From Streptomyces sp. CB01635 (GTDB lineage Bacteria; Actinomycetota; Actinomycetes; Streptomycetales; Streptomycetaceae), in contig NZ_NNBL01000009.1 in the NCBI RefSeq assembly GCF_002803065.1, positions 73,131 to 137,130 of the forward strand: a stretch of DNA of 64,000 nucleotides, given 5' to 3'. Shown piece after piece: positions 25,427 to 34,493 of this stretch. The notes under the pieces are model-generated. The model saw only the letters and a program-made list of their open reading frames with translations, made no database searches and was not told the DNA's origin. Position numbers and translations under genes: made by a program. Position 1 is the first letter of the stretch, and every line of letters starts with the position of its first letter.

Positions 25427-26836
25427 TCAGTCGGGAGACCTCGCCGGCAGCCATGGTTCGTGCCACCGCGGATATCCGGCGACGAGCTTGCTCGCTCCCT
25501 CCGGTCCCCAGGTCCCCGGCCGGTAGCGCTCCGGATCGCCGGGCGCCTCCAGCAGTGGCTGGACGATGCGCCACGTCTCCTCCACCGAGTCCTCCCGGGT
25601 GAACAGGCTCGCGTTGCCCTGCATTGCATCACTGAGCAGGCGCTCGTACGGTTCGGGTGCCTCACCCAGCTCGGCCGCGAAGAGGAGGTCAAGGTCCACC
25701 AGCTGCGTGTCCTGCTTGCCCGGCTGCTTGGCCTGGATGCGGAAGTTCACGCCAGGGCTCGGATCGATCCGCAGGATCCACTGGTCGGGCTCGGGCGCGA
25801 ACCGCTCCGCGAACGCAAGCCGCGGCGGGCGCTTGAACACGATCCGGATCTCGGTCACACGCTCGGGGAGCGACTTGCCGGCGCGGATGAAGAACGGCAC
25901 CCCGGACCAGCGCCAGTTCTCGACCTCCAGCCGCAACCCGACGAAGGTCTCGGTGCGCGAACGCGGCCGCACGCCGGGGACCTGCAGGTACCCCTCGTAC
26001 TGCCCGCGGACGTAGTGGGCCGGGTCGGCGTCGGGGATCGCCCGGAACACGTCAACCCGGCGGTCCCGGAGCGCGTCCGCATCGGCGGCTGACGGCGGCT
26101 CGGACGCCATCAGGGCGAGCAGCTGCAACAGATGGTTCTGCACGACGTCGCGGAGCGCGCCGACCGGGTCGTAGAAGTGGCCGCGGTCCTCGACCCCGAA
26201 GTCCTCGGCCATGGTGATCTGCACGCAGGAGACGTGGTCGCGGTTCCACACCGGCTCGAACACGGAGTTGGCGAACCGCAGGAACTGGATGTCCATCGCC
26301 GGCTCCTTGCCGAGGAAGTGATCGATCCTCAGCAGCTGATCCTCGTCGAGGAGTTGACGCAGCTCGGCGTTGAGGGCACGCGCCGACGCGAGGTCATGCC
26401 CGAACGGCTTCTCCACGACGACCCGGGCGCCCTTGGTCAGCCCGACGCCTGCCAGGCCCTCGACCACCCGGGCAAACAGCGACGGCGGGGTCTCCAGATA
26501 GAAGACCGGGTGCCGCTTGCCGTTGACCGCCCGGGCGAGGCGATGGAACGTCTCCGGGTCGGCGTAATCGCCCTGCACATAGCTGAGTCGGGCGGCGAAC
26601 CGGGCAAAGACGCTGTCGTCCAGCGGCTCGCCCGTTGCCTTGATCGCCGCGCGGGCGTGGTCACGCAGCGCGTCGTCGGACCAGCCGTCGCGTGCCACTC
26701 CGACGATGGGGCAGGTCAGCAGCTTGCGCCGCTCAAGCCGATAGAGCGAGCGGAACGTCATTTTCCGTGCGAGGTCTCCGCTGATCCCGAAAATGACCAG
26801 CACGTCTGCGGGAACGTTCGGCGAGTTCGAAGCCAC
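25427..26836 (-). CDS. zwf: Glucose-6-phosphate 1-dehydrogenase
   Basis: A 469-residue enzyme oxidising glucose-6-P to 6-phosphogluconolactone with NADP. GTG 26836 is preferred because GGAGG lies five bases upstream; a longer frame from 26866 would swallow that site. VIFGISGDLARKMTFRSLYR is the nucleotide-binding start; the substrate motif RIDHFLGKEPAMD is intact, as is VVVEKPFGHDLASARALN. The C-terminal domain shows FIRAGKSLPERVTEIRIVFK. It is last in a leftward set with ppgK, a broken pgi and gnd. Streptomycetes usually carry another zwf in the tkt-tal-pgi cluster, so this is probably a catabolic paralogue (inference). Confidence 0.93.
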   Translation of the reverse strand: MASNSPNVPADVLVIFGISGDLARKMTFRSLYRLERRKLLTCPIVGVARDGWSDDALRDHARAAIKATGEPLDDSVFARFAARLSYVQGDYADPETFHRLARAVNGKRHPVFYLETPPSLFARVVEGLAGVGLTKGARVVVEKPFGHDLASARALNAELRQLLDEDQLLRIDHFLGKEPAMDIQFLRFANSVFEPVWNRDHVSCVQITMAEDFGVEDRGHFYDPVGALRDVVQNHLLQLLALMASEPPSAADADALRDRRVDVFRAIPDADPAHYVRGQYEGYLQVPGVRPRSRTETFVGLRLEVENWRWSGVPFFIRAGKSLPERVTEIRIVFKRPPRLAFAERFAPEPDQWILRIDPSPGVNFRIQAKQPGKQDTQLVDLDLLFAAELGEAPEPYERLLSDAMQGNASLFTREDSVEETWRIVQPLLEAPGDPERYRPGTWGPEGASKLVAGYPRWHEPWLPARSPD

Positions 26837-26986
26837 CTCATCCTCCTCACGGAGCCGGCACGGCAATGGGGCCGGGCATCATGGTCCTGCTGGCGACTGG
26901 GCGCCGACGCGAGCAGGACCCGGCCGGCCGCCGCCGCGTCCGCGAGGACGAGCGACGCCGCCGCCTTGACCCGGCCGGCACAGCCC

Positions 26987-28018
26987 TCAGCCCTTCTTTT
27001 CGGCGTGCCCGCCGAACTCCGAGCGCATCGCCGAGAGGATCTTGTCGGTGAACTCCCCGGCCTGTCTGGACTCGAAGCGCTCGTAGAGCGAGGTGGTGAT
27101 GACCGGTACCGGGACGCCTTCGTCCACCGCGGCGAGGACGGTCCAGCGGCCTTCCCCGGAGTCGGAGACCCGCCCGGCGAAGCCGTCGAGGGAGGGCGAG
27201 CCGGCGAAGGCGTCGGCGATCAGGTCGACCAGCCACGAGCCGACGACCGAGCCGCGCCGCCAGACCTCGGCCACTTCGCCGACGTCGATGTCGTACTGGT
27301 AGGCCCACGGATCGCGCAGCGGCGTCGTCTCCGCGTCGACCTCTTGCCGGCTTGTGCCGGCGTCCGCGCGCTTGATGATGCTGAGGCCCTCGGCGATCGC
27401 GGCCATCATCCCGTACTCGACCCCGTTGTGGACCATCTTCACGAAGTGCCCGGCGCCGTTCGGCCCGCAGTGCAGGTACCCGAGCGGGGCGGTGCCGTCG
27501 GTCCGGGTCCGGCTCGGCGTCGGCTCGGCGCAGCCCTCGCCGGGAGCGATCGTCTTGAAGATCGGGTCGAGATGGGCCACGGTCTCATCCTCGCCGCCGA
27601 TCATCAGGCAGTAGCCGCGCTCCAGCCCCCAGACCCCGCCACTGGTCCCGCAGTCGACATAGTGCAGCGACTTGTCGGCAAGACGCTTGGCGCGCGTGAT
27701 GTCGTCACGGTAGTAGGAATTGCCGCCGTCGATGAGGATGTCGCCGGGCTCCAGCAACGGCTCGAGCTGGTCGAGGATGGAGTCGACGATCGCAGCAGGA
27801 AGCATGAGCCATACGGCCCGTGGCTTGTCCAGTTTGGCGACGAAGTCCTGGAGTGAGTCTGCGCCCGTCGCGCCTTCGCCGGCCAGTTCGGCGACGGCGG
27901 CCGCGTTGACGTCGGACACGACGCAATGGTGGCCGTCTCGCATCAGCCGACGCACCAGGTTCGCCCCCATCCGGCCGAGCCCGATCATCCCCAGCTGCAT
28001 GGGCTTGTCTGTCGCCAT
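26987..28018 (-). CDS. gnd: 6-phosphogluconate dehydrogenase, decarboxylating (short YqeC/GndA type)
   Basis: A 343-residue enzyme converting 6-phosphogluconate to ribulose-5-P and CO2. [20 protein letters not shown] is the NAD(P) fold; the glycine-rich and Asn motifs [17 protein letters not shown] and [20 protein letters not shown], and the catalytic Lys-Asn segment [15 protein letters not shown], are all present. It is much shorter than the 470-residue NADP enzyme, placing it in the short, often NAD-linked class. It is preceded (upstream) by a decayed pgi and followed by zwf 150 bp away. Together with zwf it forms the oxidative pentose phosphate route. Confidence 0.93.
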   Translation of the reverse strand: MATDKPMQLGMIGLGRMGANLVRRLMRDGHHCVVSDVNAAAVAELAGEGATGADSLQDFVAKLDKPRAVWLMLPAAIVDSILDQLEPLLEPGDILIDGGNSYYRDDITRAKRLADKSLHYVDCGTSGGVWGLERGYCLMIGGEDETVAHLDPIFKTIAPGEGCAEPTPSRTRTDGTAPLGYLHCGPNGAGHFVKMVHNGVEYGMMAAIAEGLSIIKRADAGTSRQEVDAETTPLRDPWAYQYDIDVGEVAEVWRRGSVVGSWLVDLIADAFAGSPSLDGFAGRVSDSGEGRWTVLAAVDEGVPVPVITTSLYERFESRQAGEFTDKILSAMRSEFGGHAEKKG

Positions 28019-28019
28019 G

Positions 28020-28385
28020 TGGTGCCTCCTGGTTCTTGAGCGTGCGGTAGTGCCGGATCAGCGCGTTCGTGGACGAGTTGTGGCCGAACTCAGGCTCGGT
28101 CGCGCTCTCGAGTTCCGAGATGATCGCGACAGTGAGCACCTTGCCGAGCTCGACGCCCCACTGGTCGAAGGAGTCGATCCCCCAGATCGTCCCCTGGCTC
28201 GGGCGCCCGGCTTCGCGGTACGGCGTGAGCACCTCGGCCAGCGGCACGTTCGTCGGGCGGTTGCCCTCCAACACCCGATGCGGCGCCACGCCCTCCGCCG
28301 TCCCCCTCGGCGCGCACCTCGTCCTCGGTCTTGCCGGTGCGGAACGTGTTGACGGAAAGTGTTGCCAGGTCGTTGTTGCTCAACG
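28020..28385 (-). pseudogene. pgi: Glucose-6-phosphate isomerase C-terminal remnant
   Basis: On the minus strand one frame reads [20 protein letters not shown]. After a frameshift near 28300 another reads [20 protein letters not shown], then [20 protein letters not shown] and a short tail. GNRPTN and [11 protein letters not shown] are the hallmark C-terminal motifs of Pgi. Roughly 16 residues expected between LTP and QGTIWGI (the LYEH catalytic-His block) are missing, more than 400 N-terminal residues are absent, and no own stop precedes gnd. It lies exactly between ppgK and gnd, where a working pgi would link glucose phosphorylation to glycolysis. Confidence 0.85.
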
Positions 28386-28434
28386 CCAGCCTCCCTGAAG
28401 GTGCTGCCCGGGCCGTCATATCGACTGTGGAGGG

Positions 28435-29208
28435 CTAGGGTTGCCCTTCCCCGGCCGGGGCGAAGAGCGCCGCGCCGACAATGCCCGCATCATTGAACAG
28501 CTGGGCCGGCACGATCTCGGTCCTGAGCTCGATGTGCGGCAGGAACTTGTCGGCCTTCTTGCTGACGCCGCCGCCGATGATGATCAGGTCGGGCCACAGC
28601 AGCCGTTGGACAAGCTCGAGATACCTCTCCAGACGGTGCGCCCATTTCTTCCAGGACAGGTCGTCGTGCTCGCGCACCGACTCCGCGGCCCAGTCCTCGG
28701 CATCCCCGTGGTGCAGCGGCAGGTGCCCCAGCTCGCTGTTGGGCACCAGGAACCCGTCGGTGAAGACGGCGCTGCCGATACCGGTGCCGAGCGTCACCAT
28801 CACGACGACGCCCTTGCGCCCCTTGCCGGCGCCGAAGCGCAACTCGGCGATCCCGGCCGCGTCGGCGTCGTTCACCACCCTCACGTCGCGGCTGGTCACT
28901 CGTGCGAAGAGCTGGGCCGCGTCCGTCTCCATCCAGGCCGGGTCGATATTGGACGTCGTCTGGACTCTGCCGCCCCGGATGACGGCCGGGAGCGTCAGCC
29001 CGACCGGTCCAGGGACGCCGATCTGGGAGAGCACCGTCACGACCACGTCCGCGACTGCCCCCGGGGTCGCCGGATGCGGGGTCGGGATCCGAACCCGCTC
29101 ACCCATGAGGCTGCCGAGCTCGAGGTCGACCGCCGCTCCCTTGATACCGGTGCCGCCGATGTCGACTCCCAGCACGTGGGCCGCCTTGTCCTGAATTTCC
29201 TGCGCCAC
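28435..29208 (-). CDS. ppgK: Polyphosphate glucokinase
   Basis: A 257-residue ROK-family kinase phosphorylating glucose with inorganic polyphosphate or [23 protein letters not shown] is the phosphate-binding start; [19 protein letters not shown] plus [10 protein letters not shown] and [20 protein letters not shown] are PpgK-type, and [14 protein letters not shown] carries the catalytic Asp. [20 protein letters not shown] is the characteristic C-terminal helix. No DNA-binding domain, so it is an enzyme and not a ROK regulator. It leads the leftward sugar-oxidation set and would trap glucose released by the neighbouring GH1 and GH3 enzymes. Confidence 0.93.
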   Translation of the reverse strand: MAQEIQDKAAHVLGVDIGGTGIKGAAVDLELGSLMGERVRIPTPHPATPGAVADVVVTVLSQIGVPGPVGLTLPAVIRGGRVQTTSNIDPAWMETDAAQLFARVTSRDVRVVNDADAAGIAELRFGAGKGRKGVVVMVTLGTGIGSAVFTDGFLVPNSELGHLPLHHGDAEDWAAESVREHDDLSWKKWAHRLERYLELVQRLLWPDLIIIGGGVSKKADKFLPHIELRTEIVPAQLFNDAGIVGAALFAPAGEGQP

Positions 29209-29675
29209 TGCCCGCTCCCCTCAGGGACTGGCCCAAAATGTGTTGTGTGAATCTTGGACGTTAGGCACCGCAAGAGCTTCGCCACGTAATTCCCAATTTT
29301 TACATATGCCCCTAATATTCGCTACGTCACCTTTATCGGGTTATATCGAAGATTAGGGGGTATATCCAATGCTTGCCTACTCGCAAGGGCATTAGCTTTC
29401 CCCTCCGTTCGAGAGGAACGCGACTGCGACTCACGCCAGTGAGGCTCAAAAACACGAATCGTCGTCCCGCATTGAAGCCCCTCGCCGCAAAGAACCGGGA
29501 GCACAGGACTCTGAAGGGCTGAGGTACGTCGACGGACCGGCCGGACGCCCGCACGTGGACGCATCCCCAGCGTCCAAGCGATCTGCGTAGGCCCGCCCCG
29601 TGGGCGGCGGGGAGCCACCCACCGCCCGGCGCGTAGGGCTGGTCGGGGTGGGTGTTCGGTGGAGTAGCCGGCGGC
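29209..29675. other. AT-rich intergenic region upstream of ppgK
   Basis: No gene seen. From about 29225 to 29420 the sequence is clearly richer in A+T than its surroundings (for example AATTTTTACATATG and GGGTATATCCAATG). It probably holds the leftward promoter of ppgK, but no single -35/-10 pair stands out. Confidence 0.45.
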
Positions 29676-31286
29676 TCAGGGACCGATCTCGAACTTGGGC
29701 GGTTCGAGGCTCTTCAGACATGCGGTCTTCGGTGCGGCCGGGGTGTCGAAGAAGGAGACGGTGATCTCCTGGGCGCACTTCGAGGTGGCGAACACCACGT
29801 GCGGCTCGTACGGGACCGTGACGACCTTGGCCTTGCTCAACGTACGGGCGACGTACGGCCCGTTGTCCGCCCCGGTCTGGGAGTCGAAGCTGCCCGACAG
29901 GGCGAGGGTGGGGATGTCGCCGCGGGTCACGTCCCGGATCGAGCGTGGTGCCGCGGGGACGTTCCAGACGTCGCAGTCCGGGCGGAGGAACGTGAGCTGA
30001 GGGGCTTGGGCCTGGACCGAGCGGGGGAAGGAGGGGAACGCGTCCTGTCCGCCTTGGAGCGCCTCTTCCTCGCTCTCGTACGGCGTCCACTCGCTGCAGA
30101 AGACTCCGTAGACGAGACCGTGCGCAACCCTGCCCATGGCCTGGGGGCTCAGCTTGCCGCCGGCCCACTGCTGAGCGATCCGCTGGGGCTTGCCGTGCGC
30201 CAGCTCATCGAGGGCGACGGGTACTTGGGGCGCCACGTGGGTGGCGGAGGTCATCCAGTTCACCAGTGCCCCGCCGTCCAGTACGACCTTCACCGGCTTG
30301 TCGCTCCCAGGGAGCTTGACCGTGGTGGTGACCGGCTTGGCTTCGAGGTCGCGGACGAGCTTGTCGAAGGTGGCCGACAGGTTCGGGTAGCGCTTGTTGC
30401 ACGCGGGCTGGTCCGCGCAGGCCTTGAACAGACCGTCGAAGCCCTGCCGGGCACTGCTCCAGGTCAGGGCCGACCCGCCCTTGGACGGCGGCAGTATGCC
30501 GTCGAGGCCCACCGAGCGGAGCCCGTCGGGGTGCAGGCGCATGTAGACGAGTGCCAGGTGGGTGCCGTAGGAGATGGCGTACAGGTTCCACTGCTTGATT
30601 CCGAGCGCCGTGCGCAGGTCGTCGTAGTCGGCGGCGCTCTCGATGTCGTTGTAGGCACTGAGGTCGATCCCACGGGCCGCCAGCTGGTCGTGGCAGGCCT
30701 TCGTGGCCTCGACGTGCAGGCCCTCGGTGGACGGCGCGTCGTAGACGAGACCGACCGCTTGCGCGTTGAACCTGTCGATGTTGGGGCACAGGAGGTTCGG
30801 CTCGGCCGAGTACGTGCCGCGCTGGGACATGAGGATCACGTCACGGTCGCGGTTCAGGCCGCCGTCGATCGCCATCTTCGCCTCCCCGACCGTGTCGTCC
30901 CCTGGTCCGCCCGCGAGCCACACGATGGGGTCGGGTTTCGGTGTGGCGGACTTGGCGGGCACGATCGCGACACCGAGTTTGATCGTTCTACCGGTCGACT
31001 TGGCGCGGTTCTCGGGCACGGTGAGGGATCCGCAGCGGGCCCCCTTGAGCGCCTCGACCGGTTCCGGCGTCTTGGGGCAGGGGCCCGGTTCGTACCTGGC
31101 GTCGCCCACCGTGCGTGCGGCCGTGCCGATCGGCGCCTCGGGGCCGGCGCTGGTGTCGGTGCGGGACTGTGCCTGAGCAGGCGCTGCGAGCAGGCCGGTG
31201 ACGAGGAGCCCGGTTGCTATGCCGACCGACGTGGCCTGAAGTCGTCGTACGGGGCGTCGACGACGGGGCGCGTGGTGGAAGGTCAT
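29676..31286 (-). CDS. Secreted alpha/beta hydrolase, tripeptidyl aminopeptidase-like
   Basis: A 536-residue exported serine peptidase of the S33/TAP type. The N-terminus has an Arg-rich start and a hydrophobic core ending LLAAPAQAQS, with a second Arg pair before it, so Sec or Tat export are both possible. The nucleophile is in LYAISYGTHLALVYMRLHPD (G/A-x-S-x-G), preceded by the oxyanion segment IVWLAGGPGDD. The acid is in LSGSFDSQTGADNG and the His in VVTVPYEPHVVF. The C-terminal TAP-like domain spans the last 110 residues with paired Cys. The next gene upstream encodes a paralogue. Streptomyces TAP enzymes release tripeptides from extracellular protein; the exact substrate is unknown. Confidence 0.85.
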   Translation of the reverse strand: MTFHHAPRRRRPVRRLQATSVGIATGLLVTGLLAAPAQAQSRTDTSAGPEAPIGTAARTVGDARYEPGPCPKTPEPVEALKGARCGSLTVPENRAKSTGRTIKLGVAIVPAKSATPKPDPIVWLAGGPGDDTVGEAKMAIDGGLNRDRDVILMSQRGTYSAEPNLLCPNIDRFNAQAVGLVYDAPSTEGLHVEATKACHDQLAARGIDLSAYNDIESAADYDDLRTALGIKQWNLYAISYGTHLALVYMRLHPDGLRSVGLDGILPPSKGGSALTWSSARQGFDGLFKACADQPACNKRYPNLSATFDKLVRDLEAKPVTTTVKLPGSDKPVKVVLDGGALVNWMTSATHVAPQVPVALDELAHGKPQRIAQQWAGGKLSPQAMGRVAHGLVYGVFCSEWTPYESEEEALQGGQDAFPSFPRSVQAQAPQLTFLRPDCDVWNVPAAPRSIRDVTRGDIPTLALSGSFDSQTGADNGPYVARTLSKAKVVTVPYEPHVVFATSKCAQEITVSFFDTPAAPKTACLKSLEPPKFEIGP

Positions 31287-31298
31287 CTGCCCTCACAG

Positions 31299-32846
31299 TC
31301 ATTTCGGGGTGATCGTGAACGGTTCGGGCTCGAGACCGTCCACGCACGAGGTGTCGGGGGCGGTCGGGCGGGCGAAGAACGACGCCAGCACGCGCTGCGC
31401 GCAAGGCGACTGCGGGACCACCCAGTGGCCGATCCCGGGGACCTGTATGGCGGTCGAGCGGGACAGGTTGCGGGCCACGCCCTTCGCCCAACTCGCCCCG
31501 GTCTTCACGTCGAACGTGCCGGAGACGACGAGCGACGGCACCGAGCTGACCGTGGCCACCCGCTGTACCTTCGCGCGGTCCGGAACCTTCCAGATCCCGC
31601 ACGCCGGGTACTGGAAGGGCAGCTGCGGCACCTGGGCCAGGACCGTGTCCGGCCACCCGGGGAAGGCCTTGCGCCCCGCTTTCAGCACGTCGGATTCCGA
31701 GTAACCCGGCGCCCACTCGCCGCACGCTATCGAGTTCGTCAGGCCGTGCGCGAAGGCGCCGACGTTCTGGACCGAGCCGGCCGCGCGGGCCTGCGCGAAG
31801 CGCTTCGGATTTCCGCGGCTGAGTTCGTCGAGCGCCGCCGGGATGTCCTTGGGCCGGGGGGTGAAGGCGACGACCAGGTTCAGCAGCGCGCCCCCGTCGA
31901 GGACGACCTTGACCGGCTTTCCTCCGCTCGGCGGCGTGACGTTCAGAGTCAGGGGGTGAGCCTCCAGTTTGCGCACCTGCTCCGTCAGCAGGCGGAGGAG
32001 GTCCGGGTAGCGGTCCTTGCAGGCGGGCTGCGCCGCGCACGCCTTGAAGATGTTGTGGATTCCCTCGGCGGCGCTGCCCCATCCCCACGGCAGGGCCGTG
32101 ACCTTGGGAGGTGTGATCGAGTCGATCGCCACCGCGCGGATTCCCTCGGGGTGCAGGCGCAGGTAGGTGAGGGCCAGATTGCTGCCGTAGGAGTACCCGT
32201 AGACGTTCCATCGGGGGATGTCCAGCGCCTTGCGCAGGTCGGCGAAATCCGCGGCGTTCTCGGTGGTGTTGTAGGCGCTCAGGTCGACGCCGGCGCCCGT
32301 CAGGCGGCCCCGGCAGTCCTTTACCGCCTTCAGCATGAGTTGTTCCGCCCGCTGTGCGTCATATCCCAGGCCCACGGCCTGCGCGTTGAACCGGTCGACC
32401 TCAGGGCAGGCGAGGTTCGGCTTGTCGTAGAGGTTGCCGCGCTGGGCCATGACGATCAGCTCGCGGTCCTTGTTCAGGCCGGAGTCCATGAGGAAGGGAA
32501 TGTCGTCGAACGTGTCGGCACCGGGGCCGCCCGCCATGAACACCACCGGGTCCTCGGAGGGCTTCTCCGCAGCGGCCGGAATGACCGCCACGGCCAGCTT
32601 GATGGTCCGGCCGCCGGAGCGGGAGCGGTTCTCGGGGACCTCCAGGAAACCGCACCGTGCCTTGCTCAGCGCTTCGATGGGCTCGGGCGGCTTCGGACAG
32701 GCACCGGGCACGAACCTGGGGGCTGCCGGACTGGGTTCTGCGGCCTGGGCACCTGCTGATGAGGCGCTGATCCGTGTGGTTCCGAATACTGCCAAGCAGG
32801 CCAGAGCGGCCGCGGCAGTCACCGCGTGGATGCTGCGCTTTGGCAT
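31299..32846 (-). CDS. Secreted alpha/beta hydrolase, tripeptidyl aminopeptidase-like (paralogue)
   Basis: A 515-residue paralogue of the downstream gene, 12 bp apart, so probably one transcript. ATG 32846 is chosen: GAGGAA lies upstream and the product begins directly with a signal peptide (MPKRSIHAVTAAAALACLA). Motifs mirror its neighbour: FMAGGPGADTFDDIPFLMDS, the nucleophile in VYGYSYGSNLALTYLRLHPE, the acid in VVSGTFDVKTGASWAKG and the His in VPGIGHWVVPQSPCAQ. C-terminal Cys pairs suggest disulfides. The duplication and shared motifs indicate a local tandem duplication with divergence. Confidence 0.85.
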   Translation of the reverse strand: MPKRSIHAVTAAAALACLAVFGTTRISASSAGAQAAEPSPAAPRFVPGACPKPPEPIEALSKARCGFLEVPENRSRSGGRTIKLAVAVIPAAAEKPSEDPVVFMAGGPGADTFDDIPFLMDSGLNKDRELIVMAQRGNLYDKPNLACPEVDRFNAQAVGLGYDAQRAEQLMLKAVKDCRGRLTGAGVDLSAYNTTENAADFADLRKALDIPRWNVYGYSYGSNLALTYLRLHPEGIRAVAIDSITPPKVTALPWGWGSAAEGIHNIFKACAAQPACKDRYPDLLRLLTEQVRKLEAHPLTLNVTPPSGGKPVKVVLDGGALLNLVVAFTPRPKDIPAALDELSRGNPKRFAQARAAGSVQNVGAFAHGLTNSIACGEWAPGYSESDVLKAGRKAFPGWPDTVLAQVPQLPFQYPACGIWKVPDRAKVQRVATVSSVPSLVVSGTFDVKTGASWAKGVARNLSRSTAIQVPGIGHWVVPQSPCAQRVLASFFARPTAPDTSCVDGLEPEPFTITPK

Positions 32847-33409
32847 GTGATCCCGTTCCTCTGCCGACATCGGCGGCGGCCACTGACGGGACCAGGCCGC
32901 GACGGATTGGGCGGAACGCGCGTTTTCGACGGTACCGGGTGGCGCGTTCGGGTGCACGCGGAGCGCTCACAACCCGTAACCCCCGGCTCGTCCGACACGA
33001 TGGGACGCGCGCCGCATCACCCGGCCCGACCCGCACGAATCGCCGGACCGCCCCGCGTCGGCGCGAGGTCTGCTCCCGGTATCGGGTCGACCGAGTCCGT
33101 CCCCCTTCCGCCTCGTCACAGTCACCATGGCCCCACCGTCGGATCCTCAGCCGGCAACCGGGTGGACGTGGAGGCCGTCGGCCGACGCGTCGACGCCACG
33201 GCCGACGAGCTGGTACCGCGCGTCTGGGGCACCCCACGCGGGGCGCCTGGGCGAGGCGGAGGGTCGTGATGTGGGCGCCGGCGGCGTCCGTGCTCCTCGG
33301 GGCCTGGTACCTGACCACCCGCACCAAGGGCCTGGTCTGGCCCTCCCCCGCCCCGGTCGGGCGCATCTTCCCCGATGGGAGCCGCCGCCGGGCCTGACTC
33401 CTCGGAGAC
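32847..33409. other. Region without a supported gene
   Basis: Several overlapping frames exist, none with both a ribosome binding site and a known product. One plus frame ending at 33397 finishes MWAPAASVLLGAWYLTTRTK and may be a gene fragment. The promoter of the two secreted hydrolases probably lies in the left part. Confidence 0.3.
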
Positions 33410-33523
33410 CTAGGGAAGCGCCTGTTCGGCCCAGATCACCTTGCCCTGGGGCGTGTACCGGGTGCCCCAGTGCTCGGCGATCTGCGACATCAGGAACAGG
33501 CCGCGGCCGCCCTCGTCCATCGT
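33410..33523 (-). pseudogene. C-terminal fragment of an RsbW/anti-sigma-like ATP-binding protein
   Basis: The minus frame reads MDEGGRGLFLMSQIAEHWGT then RYTPQGKVIWAEQALP and stops. GRGLFLxSQIA followed by WGTRYTPQGKVIWAE is the C-terminal end of the HATPase_c (SpoIIAB/RsbW-like) regulators abundant in Streptomyces. Everything N-terminal is replaced by a transposase fragment at about 33525. Confidence 0.7.
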
Positions 33524-33524
33524 C

Positions 33525-33730
33525 GCGGCCCGGGAGGCGGTGGAGCAGGCCAGCGAGGACGACGCGGTCGGCATCGTTGAACGCGGGCTTGCCGACCTGC
33601 CGCTGCAGGACCAGCAACTGGTGCCGCAGCGCCAGTATTTCGATGTCCTTCTCCCGGACACTCATAGGCACCAGGTTCAGGAACGCGACGGTGGTCGTCG
33701 CGGTGAGGTAGGCCAGGCGCGGCCCTGAAG
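33525..33730 (-). pseudogene. Integrase-core transposase remnant, N-terminal block
   Basis: The minus frame reads LAYLTATTTVAFLNLVPM then SVREKDIEILALRHQLLVLQ and RQVGKPAFNDADRVVLAGLL, then ends abruptly in the anti-sigma-like fragment. This REKD-EILALRHQL block is the N-terminal coiled region of the same transposase family seen at 2405-2800. No catalytic part remains. Confidence 0.75.
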
Positions 33731-33886
33731 CCGCAGCTCAGCGTGGGTGACCGGGGTTGTGGGTCGGCACCCTCGGGCTTCTCGCGTCGGCTCCTTCGCT
33801 ACCGGCGCATCAGGCTGCCACGTGCGCCGGGTCGTGCATCCGAGGCCCCGTACCGGACACCGTTCCGGGCCGTCTACACTCACTTG

Positions 33887-33894
33887 GTAGCTAC
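33887..33894. promoter_or_regulatory. Small palindrome upstream of marR
   Basis: GTAGCTAC within TTGGTAGCTACAAGCAA is an 8-bp perfect palindrome 36 bp upstream of the marR start. Its position fits an autoregulatory MarR site, and its TAGCTA core is common in such sites. Confidence 0.5.
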
Positions 33895-33929
33895 AAGCAA
33901 TAAAATGTGAGTGGAACAGGGGGCGGGTA

Positions 33930-34493
33930 ATGGACAAGGGGACGGTCCGTGACCGCGCAGCGGGGGAACACAGGACAACCGGGGACACCGGGGTCGCGAG
34001 TGCCGAGGAGGCCGGGGCGGGACTGGGGAGCCAGATCGTGCGCTTCACCCGGCTGGTCGCGGCGCGCAGGCACCAGACCAAGCTGGAGCAGGGCGCCGGT
34101 GAGCGTGTCCTGCTGGCCCGGCTCGTACGGGACGGGGAGCAGCGGGCTACCGATCTGGCCGCCGAGACCTTCCTCGACCTGTCGACGGTCAGCCGTCAGG
34201 TCCGCTCCATGGTGGAGCGCGGCCTGATCGAGCGGCGGCCCGACCCGGAGGACCGGCGCGGCACGCTGCTGCACGCGACCGAGTCCGGCAGGGCGGTGTA
34301 CGAGAAGAACCGCCGGCAGCGCGACGCGCAGCTGGCAGAGCTCCTCGACCCCTGGCCCCCCGAGGACCGGTATCAGCTGATCCGGCTGATGACACGCCTC
34401 AACGACGACCTGGTAGTGCATCAACAGCAACGCCACGGCGACGGGACTCAGCCCGAAGCCGGGGCGCAGCAGGGAGCAAGCAAGCATGAGTGA
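33930..34493 (+). CDS. MarR family transcriptional regulator
   Basis: A 187-residue regulator with a winged helix: ATDLAAETFLDLSTVSRQV is the recognition part and LIERRPDPEDRRGTLLHATE the wing. The first 35 residues are a flexible acidic extension, and the C-terminal 25 are Gln/Gly-rich. It overlaps the following efflux gene by 8 bp, so it is co-transcribed with it and probably represses it until a drug-like ligand binds. The ligand is unknown. Confidence 0.88.
   Translation: MDKGTVRDRAAGEHRTTGDTGVASAEEAGAGLGSQIVRFTRLVAARRHQTKLEQGAGERVLLARLVRDGEQRATDLAAETFLDLSTVSRQVRSMVERGLIERRPDPEDRRGTLLHATESGRAVYEKNRRQRDAQLAELLDPWPPEDRYQLIRLMTRLNDDLVVHQQQRHGDGTQPEAGAQQGASKHE

Noticed and set aside
29652-32759. 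A 1035-codon plus frame antisense to both secreted hydrolases
   Set aside because: Shadow frame caused by strong third-position GC in the minus-strand genes; the minus products have signal peptides and catalytic triads, the plus product has no domain.
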